A stretch of 64,000 nt of DNA from Hermatobates lingyangjiaoensis (GCA_026182355.1 JAPFBL010000223.1:651001-715000), one strand, 5' to 3'. Shown: positions 23,854 to 51,517, numbered from the stretch's first letter. Numbers and translations are program-made. The notes: a model not told the origin generated them from the sequence alone.

Positions 23854-23997
23854 TAATTTTAGTAATTCTATATTATAAAAATCAGTGAAAAGGACTCTAG
23901 GTGAACTCCCGTTTGGTTAGTTACCAATGTTGAAATACATTTTTATTTTTGAGAAATCCATATCACTTTCATGATAACCTCATCAGGACGTTGTTTT

Positions 23998-24325
23998 CAT
24001 ACTTTTCCATGACAGCATTTGTCATTCTATATTTCTAGGTATTATATACAATGCCTAGGCATTCTAAAGAAAGTTGACGTTTCATACTTTTCCTTGACAG
24101 CATTTACCATTCTATATACCTAGGTATTATATACAATGCCTAGGCACTCTAAAGAATGCTGACGTTTCATACTTTTCCTTGACAGCATTTATCATTCTAT
24201 ATTTCTAGGTATTATATACAATGCCTAGGCATTCTAAAGAAAGTTGACGTTTCATACTTTTCCTTGACAGCATTTATCATTCTATATACCTAGGTATTAT
24301 ATACAATGCCTAGGCACTCTAAAAT
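23998..24325. repeat. 85-bp tandem repeat, four units, alternating subtypes
   Basis: Units start with catacttttcc at 23,998, 24,083, 24,168 and 24,253. Units 1 and 3 carry atatttctagg and ggcattctaaaga, units 2 and 4 atatacctagg and ggcactctaaa, giving a 170-bp higher-order period. CCTAGG occurs twice per even unit. Confidence 0.9.
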
Positions 24326-25558
24326 CTGATAACTCAAACATACTAATGGCCATCAAAGATAAAAAACCAATCAAAAAGGGTATTCCATTTGTCTTTTAGT
24401 TCTATTTCGAATGAACTTTAGTTTTTGTTAAAAATGAATTACAAAAATCACTAAAAATCCATAACTTATTAGTATTAATTTCTACTTGAAATAATTGACG
24501 CAATCTTTTATTTGTTGTTGGAGTAAGCTTACTTATGTTATATATTTAGGTACACGTCATTATCAGAAGAAAAAGAGACAGCCTCTTCTTACTAGTAGAC
24601 CTTGTCTCTTCTTCTCCCTATAATGATCAGAATCCATATATGTATTTGTATCAAGCAATGTACTTCATCTTTCCAAACTCTAGTAAATCTGTTAAACAAT
24701 TAACTAGTGATAGGATTGTATATTATAAAAATACTACTAAAAATGGTGGAATTTAAAGAACTACGACAATTTATTCGTAAAGTAATTAAATAATTTTGTA
24801 TACTGGTATTGAACATTAAAAGGATGAAGCTTACATTCACTGTATTGAGTCCAGCTATATCATATACAAGCATTCACTTTTATTATTGTTTTAGTGATTC
24901 ATTTATTATTTGTCACCCATTTTTTGTAATGAGGAACTACATTACTACATTATACCCAATTGATTGAAAATTAAAATAGGTTTTTATCCAGATATATAGA
25001 GAAATGATGATTTAAATATAGTTTATTCATGACTCTCAACGACAATATTGATAAATTGATGTGGATCATAATTTGGTTTTACATAAAAACTAAATCTTTT
25101 GTTGTGTATTTTACAACAAAAAAGTTGTTTGTAAAATATAAACTATATTAAGGTTTTGAAGTATAAAAATAAATTAAAATAACAATAATTATAAAACAAA
25201 AAAACATATTCTACTAACTACTTGGACGATAAAATTTACGTCTTACGATTAAAATTTTAATTACAAAAAGGATGGTATTAATAAATCTGTTCTATATTAA
25301 TAGTTGTAACTACCACCAATAATGTCTAATAAATTTGACATAACTTTATTACTAATATGAACTGAGTATGTTTCTTATTTAATTGAAATGATCCATAAAT
25401 ACTTATCTGATAACGATATATTTATAAAAACATGACTATGGAAGATAGAAATGATAAAGTTAATAAAGATGGAATACTGCTTATGTCATTAAAATTGAAT
25501 GTGTTTTGCTGTAATCAAATGAATAAGTTATAATGTTTATTTGTTTCTGAGTTGTTAA
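24326..25558. other. Intergenic, nothing recognised
   Basis: AT-rich sequence without supported features; a short gaagagac inverted pair lies at 24,568-24,625. Confidence 0.35.
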
Positions 25559-26973
25559 TCTTTATAAATAAAATAATGATTTTGTCTGTACATTGCTTAG
25601 AACTGACTCAATTCAAGTTTTCTTTACGTTTCATACATTGGAGAAACCGAATCCACCCTTAGAAAAATTTCTGTCGGTTTGTCGGTTTGTCGGTTTGTCC
25701 GCAAAACTTTGTCACAGGTAAACTCAGCTACCATAAGACATATAAAGCTGAAACTTTTACAGTAGATTTGTGTAGGTCTAACTTAAAATATAGGCTATGA
25801 ATTGATTGGAAATTCAACGTAGAAGTGAAGTTATGGACGTTTAACGCAAAAATGTTTGTCACAAGTAAACTCAGCCACCATAAGACATAGCGAGCTGAAA
25901 CATTGACACTGGATTTGTGTGTGCCTAACTTAAAATATGGGCTCTAAATAGATTATTAATTCAGTACAGAAGCGAAGTTATGGGGCTTTTAGCTGTATTT
26001 TCCTAACTTCACAGACAAGTTTGTTTTGAAAATACACAGGTGTGGCAAGTAGGTATTGTTAGTTGATTTTAATTTCAATTGAGCATATGAATATATTGCG
26101 TATTTGACATCATTGAAATGGTGTTTCACAGAGTTAAGGATGTACTATCTATTGAGAATAAATGTTTTGTAAACGAGCAATTCTCAACTCTTAATATGAA
26201 CAGGGAGGAAAAATCAACAAACAAGTTCTTACGCTATATAAAGCCGAGGAAAGAACTTACAAGTCAGTAAAGAGATTGGATTAGTGACGAAGAAGCACTT
26301 CATTATCTAATTGAATTTCTTGACTCTGAATTTATTTCTCCTGGACTGCCTGCTCATGAGTAAAAACTTAAAGTAGAGCACCAATCATGCTACAATTTAG
26401 TAGCAGTAACAAATTTCATGTTACGAAACATGAGTGCCCCAAAACTGTGCAACGGGACACGACTCTGAGTTCGTGCTCTACACAGATATGCCATAGAGGC
26501 GGACATAATGACTGGATGTGGTATTGGGGAGTCTGTGTGTATACTTCACATACCATTGATTCCGAGCCACTGTCTGTTTACGTTGAAATGATTGCAAAGT
26601 CGTGTCAGAGTCTATTTCGCAATGACGTTAACTAAGTCGCAAAGGGAGACTTCATCTAACGCAGGAATACAAGGTAGCAAAACCAAGTTTTTCTCACATG
26701 GTCAAATGTAGTTTACATGCTCAACGGTCAGAGGTTTCAACTCTTTCTTCTACCATGAACCTGAAGGACAGACAGCTAATGTAGTGTATAAGCTGGAGGC
26801 ATTTGTTTAACACTGTAGTAATAATGGTATTTTCTACTATTCTATAATTTCTAATGACATTTTGAAATACCAAAAATGACGGAACTTCTGATTCCTCTGT
26901 GGTATAGCCGAAAGGCAATAGGCACACGGCAATAAACCAAAACAGGAAGTTCTGCTTCAGGTACGTTTGCTAT
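25559..26973 (+). mobile_element. Helitron, internally deleted
   Basis: The left end is TC at 25,559-25,560, preceded by A, followed by TTTATAAATAAAATAATG. The right end reads GGTACGTTTGCTAT, a decayed CTRR end. Inside is a segment with three tandem copies of gtcggttt and then the broken C-terminal helicase. No Rep/HUH region is left. The same left end and interior are found inverted at 61.85-63.07 kb. Confidence 0.75.
26130..26830 (+). pseudogene. Broken Helitron helicase, C-terminal part
   Basis: Across frame changes and stops the plus strand gives segments such as ISDEEALHYLIEFLDSEF, PGLPAHE, PKLCNGTRL, VRALHR, and FFSHGQM followed by EGQTANVVYK. These match the order of the last motifs of the PIF1-like helicase of Helitrons. 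The stops make it non-functional. Confidence 0.8.
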
Positions 26974-27039
26974 GTATTATATATAACTGTCAACTTTTTT
27001 TTAATTTAATATTTGCTTAATAAATACACTGGTAATAAT

Positions 27040-27370
27040 GTAAGGTATGGGACTAGAGTAGCCCAGTGGCTTGCGTGATCGCCGATGACAGTAGTGCAAA
27101 TGTATTATAAATAAATGTAACAAACAAATATTTTTTTGAATTTAAAATGTGGATAATATAAAAGATGGTAATAAAGTAAAGGGATCTAGCCAGGGTTGCC
27201 AGTAGCTTGCTTGCTCGCGATGACAGTAGTGCAAATGTATTATAAATAAACACAACAAAAATATTTTTTTTTTAATTTAATATTTGCGTAATATAAACAC
27301 TGGTAATAAAGTAAGGTATGGAACCAGAGTAGCCCAGTGGCTTGCGTGCTAGCTTTTGACTGGGAGCACG
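27040..27370 (+). repeat. Three short tRNA-like repeats in tandem
   Basis: agtagcccagtggcttgcgtg (near 27,057), a diverged ttgccagtagcttgcttg (near 27,195) and agtagcccagtggcttgcgtg (near 27,327) recur at about 135-bp spacing, separated by gatgacagtagtgcaaatg and AT-rich tails. The cccagtggcttgcgtg part resembles an A box, so these may be SINE pieces; no clear B box. Confidence 0.5.
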
Positions 27371-27377
27371 TTAATTA

Positions 27378-27705
27378 GAACTAACTCATTTCAAGTTTTC
27401 TTTACGTTTCATACTTCAGAGTAGCCACATGTACCCTTAGAATAATTTCTGTCTGTCGGTTTGTCCACAAAATATTGCTACCATAAGACATATAAAGCTG
27501 AAACATTGATTGTAGATTTGTGTATGTCTAACTTAAAATCTAATCTTTGTATACAGAGGCTTTTTTTTAGCACTGTAATAATAATGGTATTTTCTACTAT
27601 TCTATAACTTCTAATTGTAGTATTAGTATAATACTATAATTGATATTTTGGAATACCAAGTATAATAGAATTTTTGATTCCGTCAAAGACGGGTACGTTT
27701 GCTAG
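27378..27705 (+). mobile_element. Short non-autonomous Helitron with intact 3' end
   Basis: It shares gaactaactcatttcaag and the downstream sequence with the left part of the Helitron at 25.6 kb. It ends with the hairpin CCGTC-aaa-GACGG, then GTACGTTTG and CTAG at 27,702-27,705, followed by T. That is the textbook Helitron terminus. The 5' TC end is not clear. Confidence 0.75.
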
Positions 27706-29589
27706 TTCAAGATAAAAGCAAGATATTGAATATGAGACAACGTTTTATAGAGAATAATAATTAAATAAAGGCAACAAATGTTTACTAATTGGAATTGAAA
27801 GGAGATCAAAAATTTAATTAACATGAGAAAAGAAAACGTCATTTTTATCTTTGATTCGTAAATTTTGACAAAATTAACAAAAAGTATCAATGTTACTGAA
27901 AAATATAAATAGAATTAAATTAATATGTCAATCAATGGAATACTATTAAGATTTTAATTAAAAGATAGTTGATATTAAATAATTTGCAGGTACTTGGAAG
28001 AATTTAATTATTGTTTCTTTTAAGATATTCGATAAAATTATTTTGAATGACTGGAATTAAATAATATTTGAATATGTATACACTTTATTCGCATATAGTT
28101 CTATATTATTCAAAAGTAATGTAAGAAAAATAAAATTATACAAAATGTCTACTAACCTCAAAAATGCATATTCTTCTTTTGTCTTGTTTTTAAGTCTCAT
28201 ACGTTTGTAAGAACTTGAAATAAAGTTAAAACATAATCAAAACCAAATAATTTCATTGGCAATATCACTTTTTATGTTGTAGAAATATTATAAACATGCG
28301 AAATGTTAAAAGAAGAAAACCGACGCCGGGAAGATAGAAACAAAAGTCATAAACGCTTCAAGGACGCCATAATGGGTTTAAACAAATAAATGAAGACCAA
28401 TGATTGGTTGAAATGTTGAAATGGATTTCAACAAATAAATGAAGACCAATGATTGGTCGAAATGAATTGTTGTTGAATTTATTTATATTTGGTAGTTTAT
28501 TTTTTATCAAATACTACGAAGAATTCAGTTATAAATAGTTTAACAACTAATTAAAGAAAAACAATTTTTTTTAATTCATTTTTATGTATTACGTTTATAT
28601 TATATGATCGAAAGTGTTCTATTAGCGGAGAATGAAATCGTTCGGCTATTCCGTTACTTTCTCGATGTTGTGAACTGATCAAGTGAAGTTTTAATTTGTG
28701 TTTTCTTTTGAACCTTTGTACTGACCGAGTCCTGATAAACTTTTATTTTGTTTATACTTATACTCAAAATATAAGAATTTTTTACTAGATTATAGTCAAA
28801 TTAATAATTATTACAATTAATTATTAGTTATCAATTATTACTAATTTCTAATCCGTTATCTATTATAATGAGTTTTGGTACGTTATGATGCGTGAAAATA
28901 CAATTAATTTATTAATGACTTCGATATTTTGGGCTGCTTTTAATTTTGGAAACATATTTTGAAAAAGAATCTATAATAGTCAAGAATTTATTATTTTCAA
29001 AGGTTATGCATTTAATATTATGCATTAATATTAATATAACATTTAATATCAAAGGTCATGTATAATATTTTTAATGAACTTGAAGCTGTGGGTGTGATAT
29101 TTTGTTACAATTTCAATGTGTATCTGTCGTATTTGCTAACTCGGCATATTTCGCAGACATAAACATAAGTTCTAACTGACTTTTTTAGATTAGTCCAATA
29201 ATAATTCCTTTTTATTTCATCTAGCCCTCTGTGATTGTTTTTACCTTAGTAAAAGTATGCTTCTGTTATTTGCACAATGCCGTCTTTTTCTGTGACGTCA
29301 ATTAGTTTTTCAGTGTCCGTTACAAATTATATCTGAATGTTTAAAGTATCTTTGGATAACATTACAAAATTCTTCATAAATATTACTTTCAAAGTAAATA
29401 AAATATTTCATTCTAGGTATTACAAATGTTTTCACGATTATTTGCATCTTCTGTAAATTTATTTTGTGATAATTGTACAAGTATTTTTTGTTTCTAATCA
29501 AAAAGTTTCATGTTTTTATTTCACACGGAATATGATCCATTTGTGGAATTATTTGATTTTTACCGTAGTTTACAGGTTCTTCTTTTATT
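27706..29589. other. Intergenic; one short duplicated hairpin
   Basis: At 28,378-28,466 the segment aacaaataaatgaagacc-aat-gattggt occurs twice about 50 bases apart; the second copy reads GACCAAT/GATTGGTC then GAAATG, a decayed member of the hammerhead-like repeats. The rest is AT-rich and unrecognised. Confidence 0.4.
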
Positions 29590-29745
29590 GGCTCGGTCCG
29601 TTCTTCAGGTTCAAATTAAACTCTCATTGTCAACGTTTCGGTTTTTATTGAAAACCTTTTACACAGGCAGGAGTTTAAATAAAAACCGAATCGTTGGCAA
29701 TGAGAGTATAATTTGAACCTGAAGAACTGACCAAGTCCTGATAAA
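29590..29745. repeat. Family G fold-back
   Basis: Inverted arms cggtccgttcttcaggttc and gaacctgaagaactgacc flank two inverted GAAACGTTG/CAACGTTTC segments and A-rich hairpins. The same termini occur at 40.6-41.0 kb and 43.2-43.5 kb. Confidence 0.75.
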
Positions 29746-29794
29746 CTTTTGTTTCTACTTCACGGTCGATATTTTTATCGTCCCATCACCGTAG

Positions 29795-29953
29795 TCATTT
29801 CATGGACCCATCAAGACGCCTGCAGGATTGTCCATCCACATTCCATCAGGATTTCTTAATGTTGTCACTGGAGAGGAAGAGTATGTGGCCGCTGATTCAT
29901 GTATTCTGAATGTTGAACAAAAACACTGGGAGTTTGCCAATTTTAACTTTCCA
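29795..29953 (+). CDS. Possible isolated exon, unknown protein
   Basis: After an acceptor-like caccgtag the plus frame reads SFHGPIKTPAGLSIHIPSGF then LNVVTGEEEYVAADSC and ends EFANFNFP before a possible donor (gtattt). The composition is protein-like and GC-richer than the surroundings, with in-frame stops only outside (upstream TAG; TGA at 29,990). I do not recognise the family. It could be an exon of a gene interrupted by repeats, or a fragment of a mobile element. It is 490 bases upstream of the bHLH start, but no join to that gene is evident. Confidence 0.35.
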
Positions 29954-30442
29954 GTATTTCTACTGATAGCAGTTTTCTCGAGTGACTTTTGAAGTCTAAT
30001 CAGCGCACGTTTGTTTGAGTTTTATTAATTAAATGTGCTCACCTTATTCTGTTTCTCACCTTTACAAGTTACAACCGAAACACAAGTTATAGTCAATTGT
30101 AATTAACTTTAGAAAGTGACTTGTGAATCTAATAAAAATGGGATTAGCAATCTCTAATTTATGAGCAGTTAATATTCAATCAATCAAGTGAATCAAGATG
30201 AGCAAGAAAATTTGAAAATGTTTATTCTGTTATTAATAATAAAGTATAACAGCTTTTATACCCTAATAGTACTTTACATTGGGAAAAAAAAGATTAATTA
30301 TGATTGGAAATATGATCTTATCACCCTTTTATTGTTATCTAGGGCAAATAAAATACTGAGATAAGTGGTTTAGCGATAACTAATAGAGCTTTCCGTTGAT
30401 TCTAACTCTTTTTGGCTACAAATAGGGTGCATCGGTTGAAAT

Positions 30443-32246
30443 ATGCTGGGAAAAGAGATTTTCACTGGTTATGGTAAAACATTTGGGTCCATCAACTCTG
30501 TTAGTGATTGGACGAGGAGAAAAGCCAGAAGGATGAAGGCTAATGCACGAGAGAGGAATAGAATGCGCTGTTTGAACGACGCACTCCTGCGGCTTAGAAG
30601 GTAACTAACGTCTTCATCTATTAAAAACATTCATATAAAGCATTAAATATAATTCAACTTTTGATAAATAATTAGTATTTTTGGTTATATTTAATAGAAT
30701 CTTCAATGGAGTTTTCAAGGTTTGATACATCTTTTATCGGTAAACCCATACTCTTCGAAGTACGTGCTTTAGCACGTAGAAATAATTTTGTCAAAAAGCT
30801 TGTGATAATTCATCTAAATATTTGAAGAGCTCTACTGTTGTCATCCACTAGACGTAATAAATGCGTCACAGGGTTGCACAATTAATTTCATTTGATGGAA
30901 GGGAATATTGGTAAGGCTCTCAATGGATTCTTTATTATTCATTAGTTCAAGAACATTCTCAAAAGTCCTAATTTACAAAAAAGAAAACACGTTATAATTT
31001 AAATTGTTCAATATTCCTAGCCATTTGTTAATTAGAGGTGAGAAACATTCCCAGGTTTGTTCTAAATTTCTTAAATTTGTTCTAAACCAAGGTTTGCCTT
31101 GGTTTATTTTATAGAATAGGGATTTTTAACGAATTCTGATACAGTTTGAGACTTACAGGTTTACATATATTACTCGGAATTATTCTGATTTCTATACAAA
31201 GTCAAGTACTTGAGTTAGGACAAATTTAGGACTTTCAATGTAGTAGAATGTTTATTGTTTGTGGGTATAGTTTTTTTGTTCATTAGTTGAGTTATTTATC
31301 TTTCACTTCAAATGTATGTATGCTACCTTAGCCCTTAATATACGTTGCCTTGCTCTTAACTCTAATTCCCTTATGCATGCTGCGTTAGGGCCCTAAATGT
31401 ATGAAGCACTGGGGCTGTGAACGAATGTTGTTCTTAGGCCCTTAATGAATATTCGTCTGAATCTCTTAGGGGAAGTGCCTATGGAGCCCTTAAAGAAACA
31501 ATGGCTCTTGGTATCAACAAACTTACTTCAAATTAGTAAGCTCTTCAAAGTATAGAACAATTAATGTTTTTGAAGAAAGAAGCACTTGAAATATTGATAT
31601 TTCAAAACATCTAAATCAATTTTGATTACCTAATTAATTTAATTCGATTTAATATAATTTGATATCACTCAAAGTAAGCCCAATGGTAACGTATTCGCAT
31701 CTAGACTGGTAGTTCCGGGGTTCAATACCCATCGTGGTCTTCGATTTATTCACGCGGGAGGTGAATAAATCTGAGCATGTCGTCCCTCGGAGAGGAAGTT
31801 AAGCAGTCAATCCCGAACCTGTGAGACGTAAGGTACTAGTTAAAGACTCCTACTCTAAATATTTCAGTTAGGCAAAATGTAGGACTCCCAATGTTGTACA
31901 ACGTTCACTGTATAGTATCACAAAGGGTGAAGATTCGCCCTAGATGTGTTCTCTTGAGCTACTTCCACTTTTACATAACCTAGACAACATATTTAATCAG
32001 TTTATTATTACATATTAAGGAAGGATTAACAATTTCTTTATTTTAACTAATCGAACAAAATATTGTTTCAGCCATCTACCAGTAACAGAGAAACCTCTAA
32101 AGATGAAGATGTCCAAAATTGAAACGCTAAAGGTAGCATGCGCTTATATAAAACTTCTCACAGAGTTGTTACAAAGTGAAGAACAAATTTCTAATCTAGA
32201 ATGGGTTGAATCATATCTGATCAGTCAAGGAATTAATGTCAACTAA
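30443..32246 (+). CDS. Small bHLH transcription factor, NeuroD/neurogenin-like basic region
   Basis: Two exons, 30443-30600 (donor gtaact) and 32072-32246 (acceptor tttcag), give 110 residues. The basic region RRMKANARERNRM (about 29-41) has the glutamate and arginines that read E-boxes. Helix 1 is CLNDALLRLRSHLP (about 43-56), and helix 2 starts MSKIETLKVACAYIKLLTEL (about 66-85). The intron splits an AGC codon at the end of helix 1. Factors of this type act in the nucleus as heterodimers with E proteins, often in neural fate. The whole protein is little more than the bHLH domain, with 28 residues before and 25 after, far shorter than NeuroD or neurogenin. Helix 2 is atypical, so the subfamily is uncertain. 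The start is the only in-frame ATG close to the domain. AATAAA follows at about 32,320. Confidence 0.85.
31671..31920 (+). repeat. tRNA-derived SINE, copy 2
   Basis: It lies in the bHLH intron, same strand as the gene. A-box-like agcccaatggtaacg, B box ggggttcaatacccatc, then the shared body (gggaggtgaataaatctgag, cctcggagagg, aggcaaaatgtaggactccc). Confidence 0.85.
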
Positions 32247-32973
32247 ACAACAACTTTGCAATAGCAACATACAAATAATATTGTGCTCTAAGTTAGTGAA
32301 GCAGTTAAGGAAGTAGCCATAAATAAAAATATAAAAATATCATCAAGAATCAGTCAAAATGCAATCATTTTTCACACATTCAATAGTTGAGGGGAAGGAT
32401 GAAAATGATGAATTACTGCAGAGCTTTGCAAACAAACAAGTGTTTTGTATCGGCGATTGCCTAAACAAGAAGAATCTGCGCATGCGCCAAGAATGTCTGA
32501 CTTACCAGCAACAAAAATGGTCCAAGATCCTATGCTATGGACGTATGGAGAATTAATTAGGACAAATTATAAGATTATGTATTATAATCACTTATAATCG
32601 CAACTGTTAAACATTTATTTGTTTTATAGATAGTAATTATTTCTATCAACTCTTTTTCATCATTTTTTAATATTACCATTATTGTTAATATTACATAAAT
32701 ATATATATAATTATAGTATAATTACAGAAGTAAACTTCAATAATTGTCTTTCAGTTTATCCAATAATCTTTTCAATAATTTATCCAATAGTTTATCCAAT
32801 AATTTTCTGCCTATCTATTAGCAATTATTTTGATAAATGAATATACTGCATTGTATTTCCAAATTCAAACTATAATTTCCTGCAAAAAATTAAAAATTAG
32901 ACCCACAAAAACTCGTTCATGTCCTCATTTTTACATATTTGCTATGATCAAAATTTCAACTCTAGCTGCCATA

Positions 32974-33018
<45 letters not shown>

Positions 33019-33299
33019 CAGTAATAAATTATCGACTGTGTGGTAGATAAAAAAACAAAAGAAGATAAATGAGGGATGCGGTTGTTGATTAATGATTTGT
33101 CATTTGAATAGCTTCACTTTCGACATTGCTTTAATAATGTAATATGCAATGGTTTGTTCAATTTAAAATATTCCTAATTTTACCTTTGATAAAGATTTTA
33201 AATAAAATCAAAACTTCGTTAATGATAGTTTGAATGAAAGTTGAAGAAACTGACCTCATTCCGATCATCTTTTTTAGTTTTATATATATATATATCTTT
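32247..33299. other. bHLH 3' flank and intergenic DNA
   Basis: A 65-codon open frame at 32,359 lies past the AATAAA and has no domain. A (TA)n tract occupies 32,978-33,016. Nothing else is recognised. Confidence 0.4.
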
Positions 33300-33840
33300 T
33301 ACTCAAAATTTGAAAAAACGATCCAAACTGGACGCAAATCAGCTCAAAAACGGAGAAAAGCAACACACAGAGAAAGAGAGACACTTACAAACTCAAATTT
33401 TCGGATGATCCGTCTTCAGGAGAAAAGAGAATGGGCGTCCAAGCACGCCGGAAACACAACGGCAGGAAACCGTCCCGATAACCCTATATACATATATATT
33501 TATATAAAAAGATTTCACATAAACACGTGAAATAACAATCATACATTTACATAAATATATAAAGATTTCACTTAAACACGTGAAATAGCAATCATACATT
33601 TACATACATATATACACATATATATATGTGTATATAAGTATATAAAAAGATTTCACATAAACACGTGAAATAACAATCAATGATCAAACCACAATACGAA
33701 ATTGGAAAACAAGACTAAGATCTTTCAAACGTAACAAGCGGTCTTCGTCACAGTCAAAAACCAAACTCCCCCCTCCCCCCCAAATTTAATATTGTGGTTT
33801 GATCATTGATTGTTATTTCACGTGTTTATTGTAAAATCTT
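33300..33840 (-). repeat. Penelope-type terminal repeat cluster (families B and C)
   Basis: Family B on the minus strand at 33,385-33,432 keeps CTGAAGA-C-GGATCATCC-GAA-AATT-T-GAG. Three copies of the family C tail (gatttcacataaacacgtg) follow at 33,511, 33,565 and 33,648, the last joined to a full family C motif (33,714-33,760, minus). A C-rich spacer and an inverted tail close the cluster. Confidence 0.7.
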
Positions 33841-34600
33841 GTCATATATGTAATTAAATTTTTCAACTTGAAAATGCAAAAAATATACAAACATTCACGG
33901 TTCTCGATAATTTCGGCTATCTCACCGTCTTCAGGAGAGAAGAAGGAACACAAGAGAATATGTGAATGCGTCCACCGACAGATACAAAGTCAAAGAATTA
34001 ATTGCATATATATTAGACTTCTCACCTATTTAATGCTTATTCAGTCATTAATGCCGACTATTATGGACTTTCCATCTTTACTATGGAAGTCAGTTAGATA
34101 AACATGCTAATTAATCGCTCACTGTCATTTCCTCTTATTCATAAAAAATATTTTTAAAAAATCAGGCATCTTCAACATCGATGTCTACATAATTCTGAAT
34201 GTTAGCTATTACAGGTTCTCCATCTTTACTTTTAATGAAAATCTTTAATCTATCAAACAGTTTAAATGTTCTTATATTAAAATAATCTATTTGCTAGCAT
34301 TTTTGCATCTAGGGTAAGTTTGGTCGTTGAATTTGAGAGCAGTAAAAAATAATAAAGTTACCTTACTTCAAGGAGAGTGGTTGGTATGATTTAAGGTACT
34401 TCATACGAGTATATTTACTTTTTCATATAGAGATTATGGACTATATTGAGATTTTAATAGATTTACATGTTTCGAGGTCTCTCAATTTTGGTAATGACTC
34501 AATGAATTTGGATGGGAGAGGGGCATGGCTGTAGACGAAAATTTGTAATACTCAATAACCCACAGGGTTTGACATATCTTAATGAAATTAATTAGTATGT
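33841..34600. other. Intergenic, nothing recognised
   Basis: A ccgtcttcaggagaga segment at 33,927 is a diverged family B/F core. The remainder is unassigned AT-rich DNA. Confidence 0.35.
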
Positions 34601-35218
34601 AGTCAATGACCAACGTTTAAACCACAGTAAGAAACCAGAAATATGATCTTTCAATCAAAACAAATAGTCTTCGTCAGAGTCCAACTGATACTGTCGAAGA
34701 CCACTTATTTTGATTGTTAGTTTATAGTCAATTATCAACGTCTAAACCACAGTAAGAAACCAGAAATATGATCTTTCAATCAAAACAAGTAGTCTTCGTC
34801 AGAGTCCAACTGATACTGTCGAAGACCACTTATTTTGATTGTTAGTTTATGGTCAATTATCAACGTCTAAACCACAGTAAGAAACCAGAAATATGATCTT
34901 TCAATCAAAACAAGTAGTCTTCGTCAGAGTCCAACTGATACTGTCGAAGACCACTTATTTTGATTGTTAGTTTATAGTCAATTATCAACGTCTAAACCAC
35001 AGTAAGAAACCAGAAATATGATCTTTCAATCAAAACAAGTAGTCTTCGTCAGAGTCTAATTGATACTGTTGAAGACCACTTGTTTTGATTGTTAGTATAT
35101 AGTCAATGATCAACGTCTAAACCACAGTAAGAAATCAGAAATATGATCTTTCAATCAAAACAAGTAGTCTTCGTCAGAGTTCAATTGATACTGTCAAAGA
35201 CCATTTGTTTGACTGAAG
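34601..35218. repeat. 125-bp tandem array built from family C fold-backs
   Basis: Units begin at 34,601, 34,726, 34,851, 34,976 and 35,101, exactly 125 bp apart, the last slightly short. Each unit contains, on the minus strand, GACTCTGACGAAGACTAC... GATTGAAAGATCA and a partial inverted copy (gtcgaagaccacttatttt), so each repeat is a small fold-back with a family C hammerhead-like core. The AGATCT palindrome has become AGATCA. Inner units are nearly identical; the outer ones differ more. Confidence 0.9.
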
Positions 35219-36222
35219 CATTTTAGTCATTTCTTTGTGATCTTCCTGGGTTTAGTCAGGTGTTTATTATGATGTACCAATGTGATTTTTCTTTCTTGAG
35301 ATATTGGAGAAATTAACCGCCGTTTACAACAAAACAGTACATATTTATTTCTTCCCATCCATCTGTTCACAGGGTAACTTTAAATTTTGTGCTCATCATT
35401 ATCCCAATATCGGTATTGCATGAAAAAAATATCTTAATTTTATTTCATTATAACGAGCAATAGAGCATTAAAAATGTTTTACTTTTATTGCTTGTAGTAT
35501 TTACTCGTTATATTTTTTTAAAACATACAGTAGTAAGTAATAATATTAAAAGTAAATTTCTTTTTGAATTACGAATTATAATCAATAATAAATTTAAATT
35601 GAAATAATTATAAAAATCATTCATTCATAATTAAAAACTAAAAGCTTAGTTAAGCTTACCTGAGTGTCAGAGTTGGGATGAAATAAAGTTATTCAAATGG
35701 AGTTCGAAGCAAGTTGTACAATTTGCATACTCATCATAGAGTAGTATCGTTGTTAGAGCGAGAGTTTTGTTTAGAATGACCATTCCTCAACAATTCACTT
35801 TAAACCTCTTTATGCTGAACAGTACGGTTTATCGCTGTCCCAGGAAATAATCTAGCATCACAATTGTAATTTAACTATTCTGGTCACTACTCTGTATTTT
35901 AAATCATTCCACTTGATCACTTAGGACTACAATGGAAAACAACATTTCATATTCACACAAAGGAATAAGTCAGAAATAACAAAATACCGAAAAAAAAATA
36001 TAAATTTATTCAGGGCACTCATGTCTTTTTTGTTTCAATTCATTTTTTATAATGCTTCGTAATTTATAAGGCGAAAGCCTACAAGAAAAACAACACGCCA
36101 CTTTAGTAAATTAGTTATTTACAGATTTAGTATTGTTTTTGAATTTCCTGTGCCAGATTGCCAGGTCAGAGCAGTTAGATGTTGACGATGAGTAAGCCAG
36201 TAGTATCATTCAAGACAAGACT
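35219..36222. other. Enolase 3' UTR and intergenic DNA
   Basis: Bases about 36,000-36,222 should be enolase 3' UTR on the minus strand. From 35,219 to about 36,000 nothing is recognised. Confidence 0.45.
36005..36010 (-). terminator. Enolase polyadenylation signal
   Basis: tttatt on the plus strand (AATAAA on the minus strand) about 215 bases after the enolase stop codon, in AT-rich sequence. Confidence 0.5.

Positions 36223-51517
<15,295 letters not shown>

Noticed and set aside
32359..32556. 65-codon ORF just after the bHLH gene
   Set aside because: It lies beyond the AATAAA, has no domain, and its composition is like the surrounding DNA.
34601..35218. Evenly spaced repeats as a possible CRISPR array
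   Set aside because: The whole 125-bp unit is conserved, with no variable spacers, in an intron-bearing eukaryotic genome. The other satellites (46, 48, 53, 85 bp) fail for the same reason.
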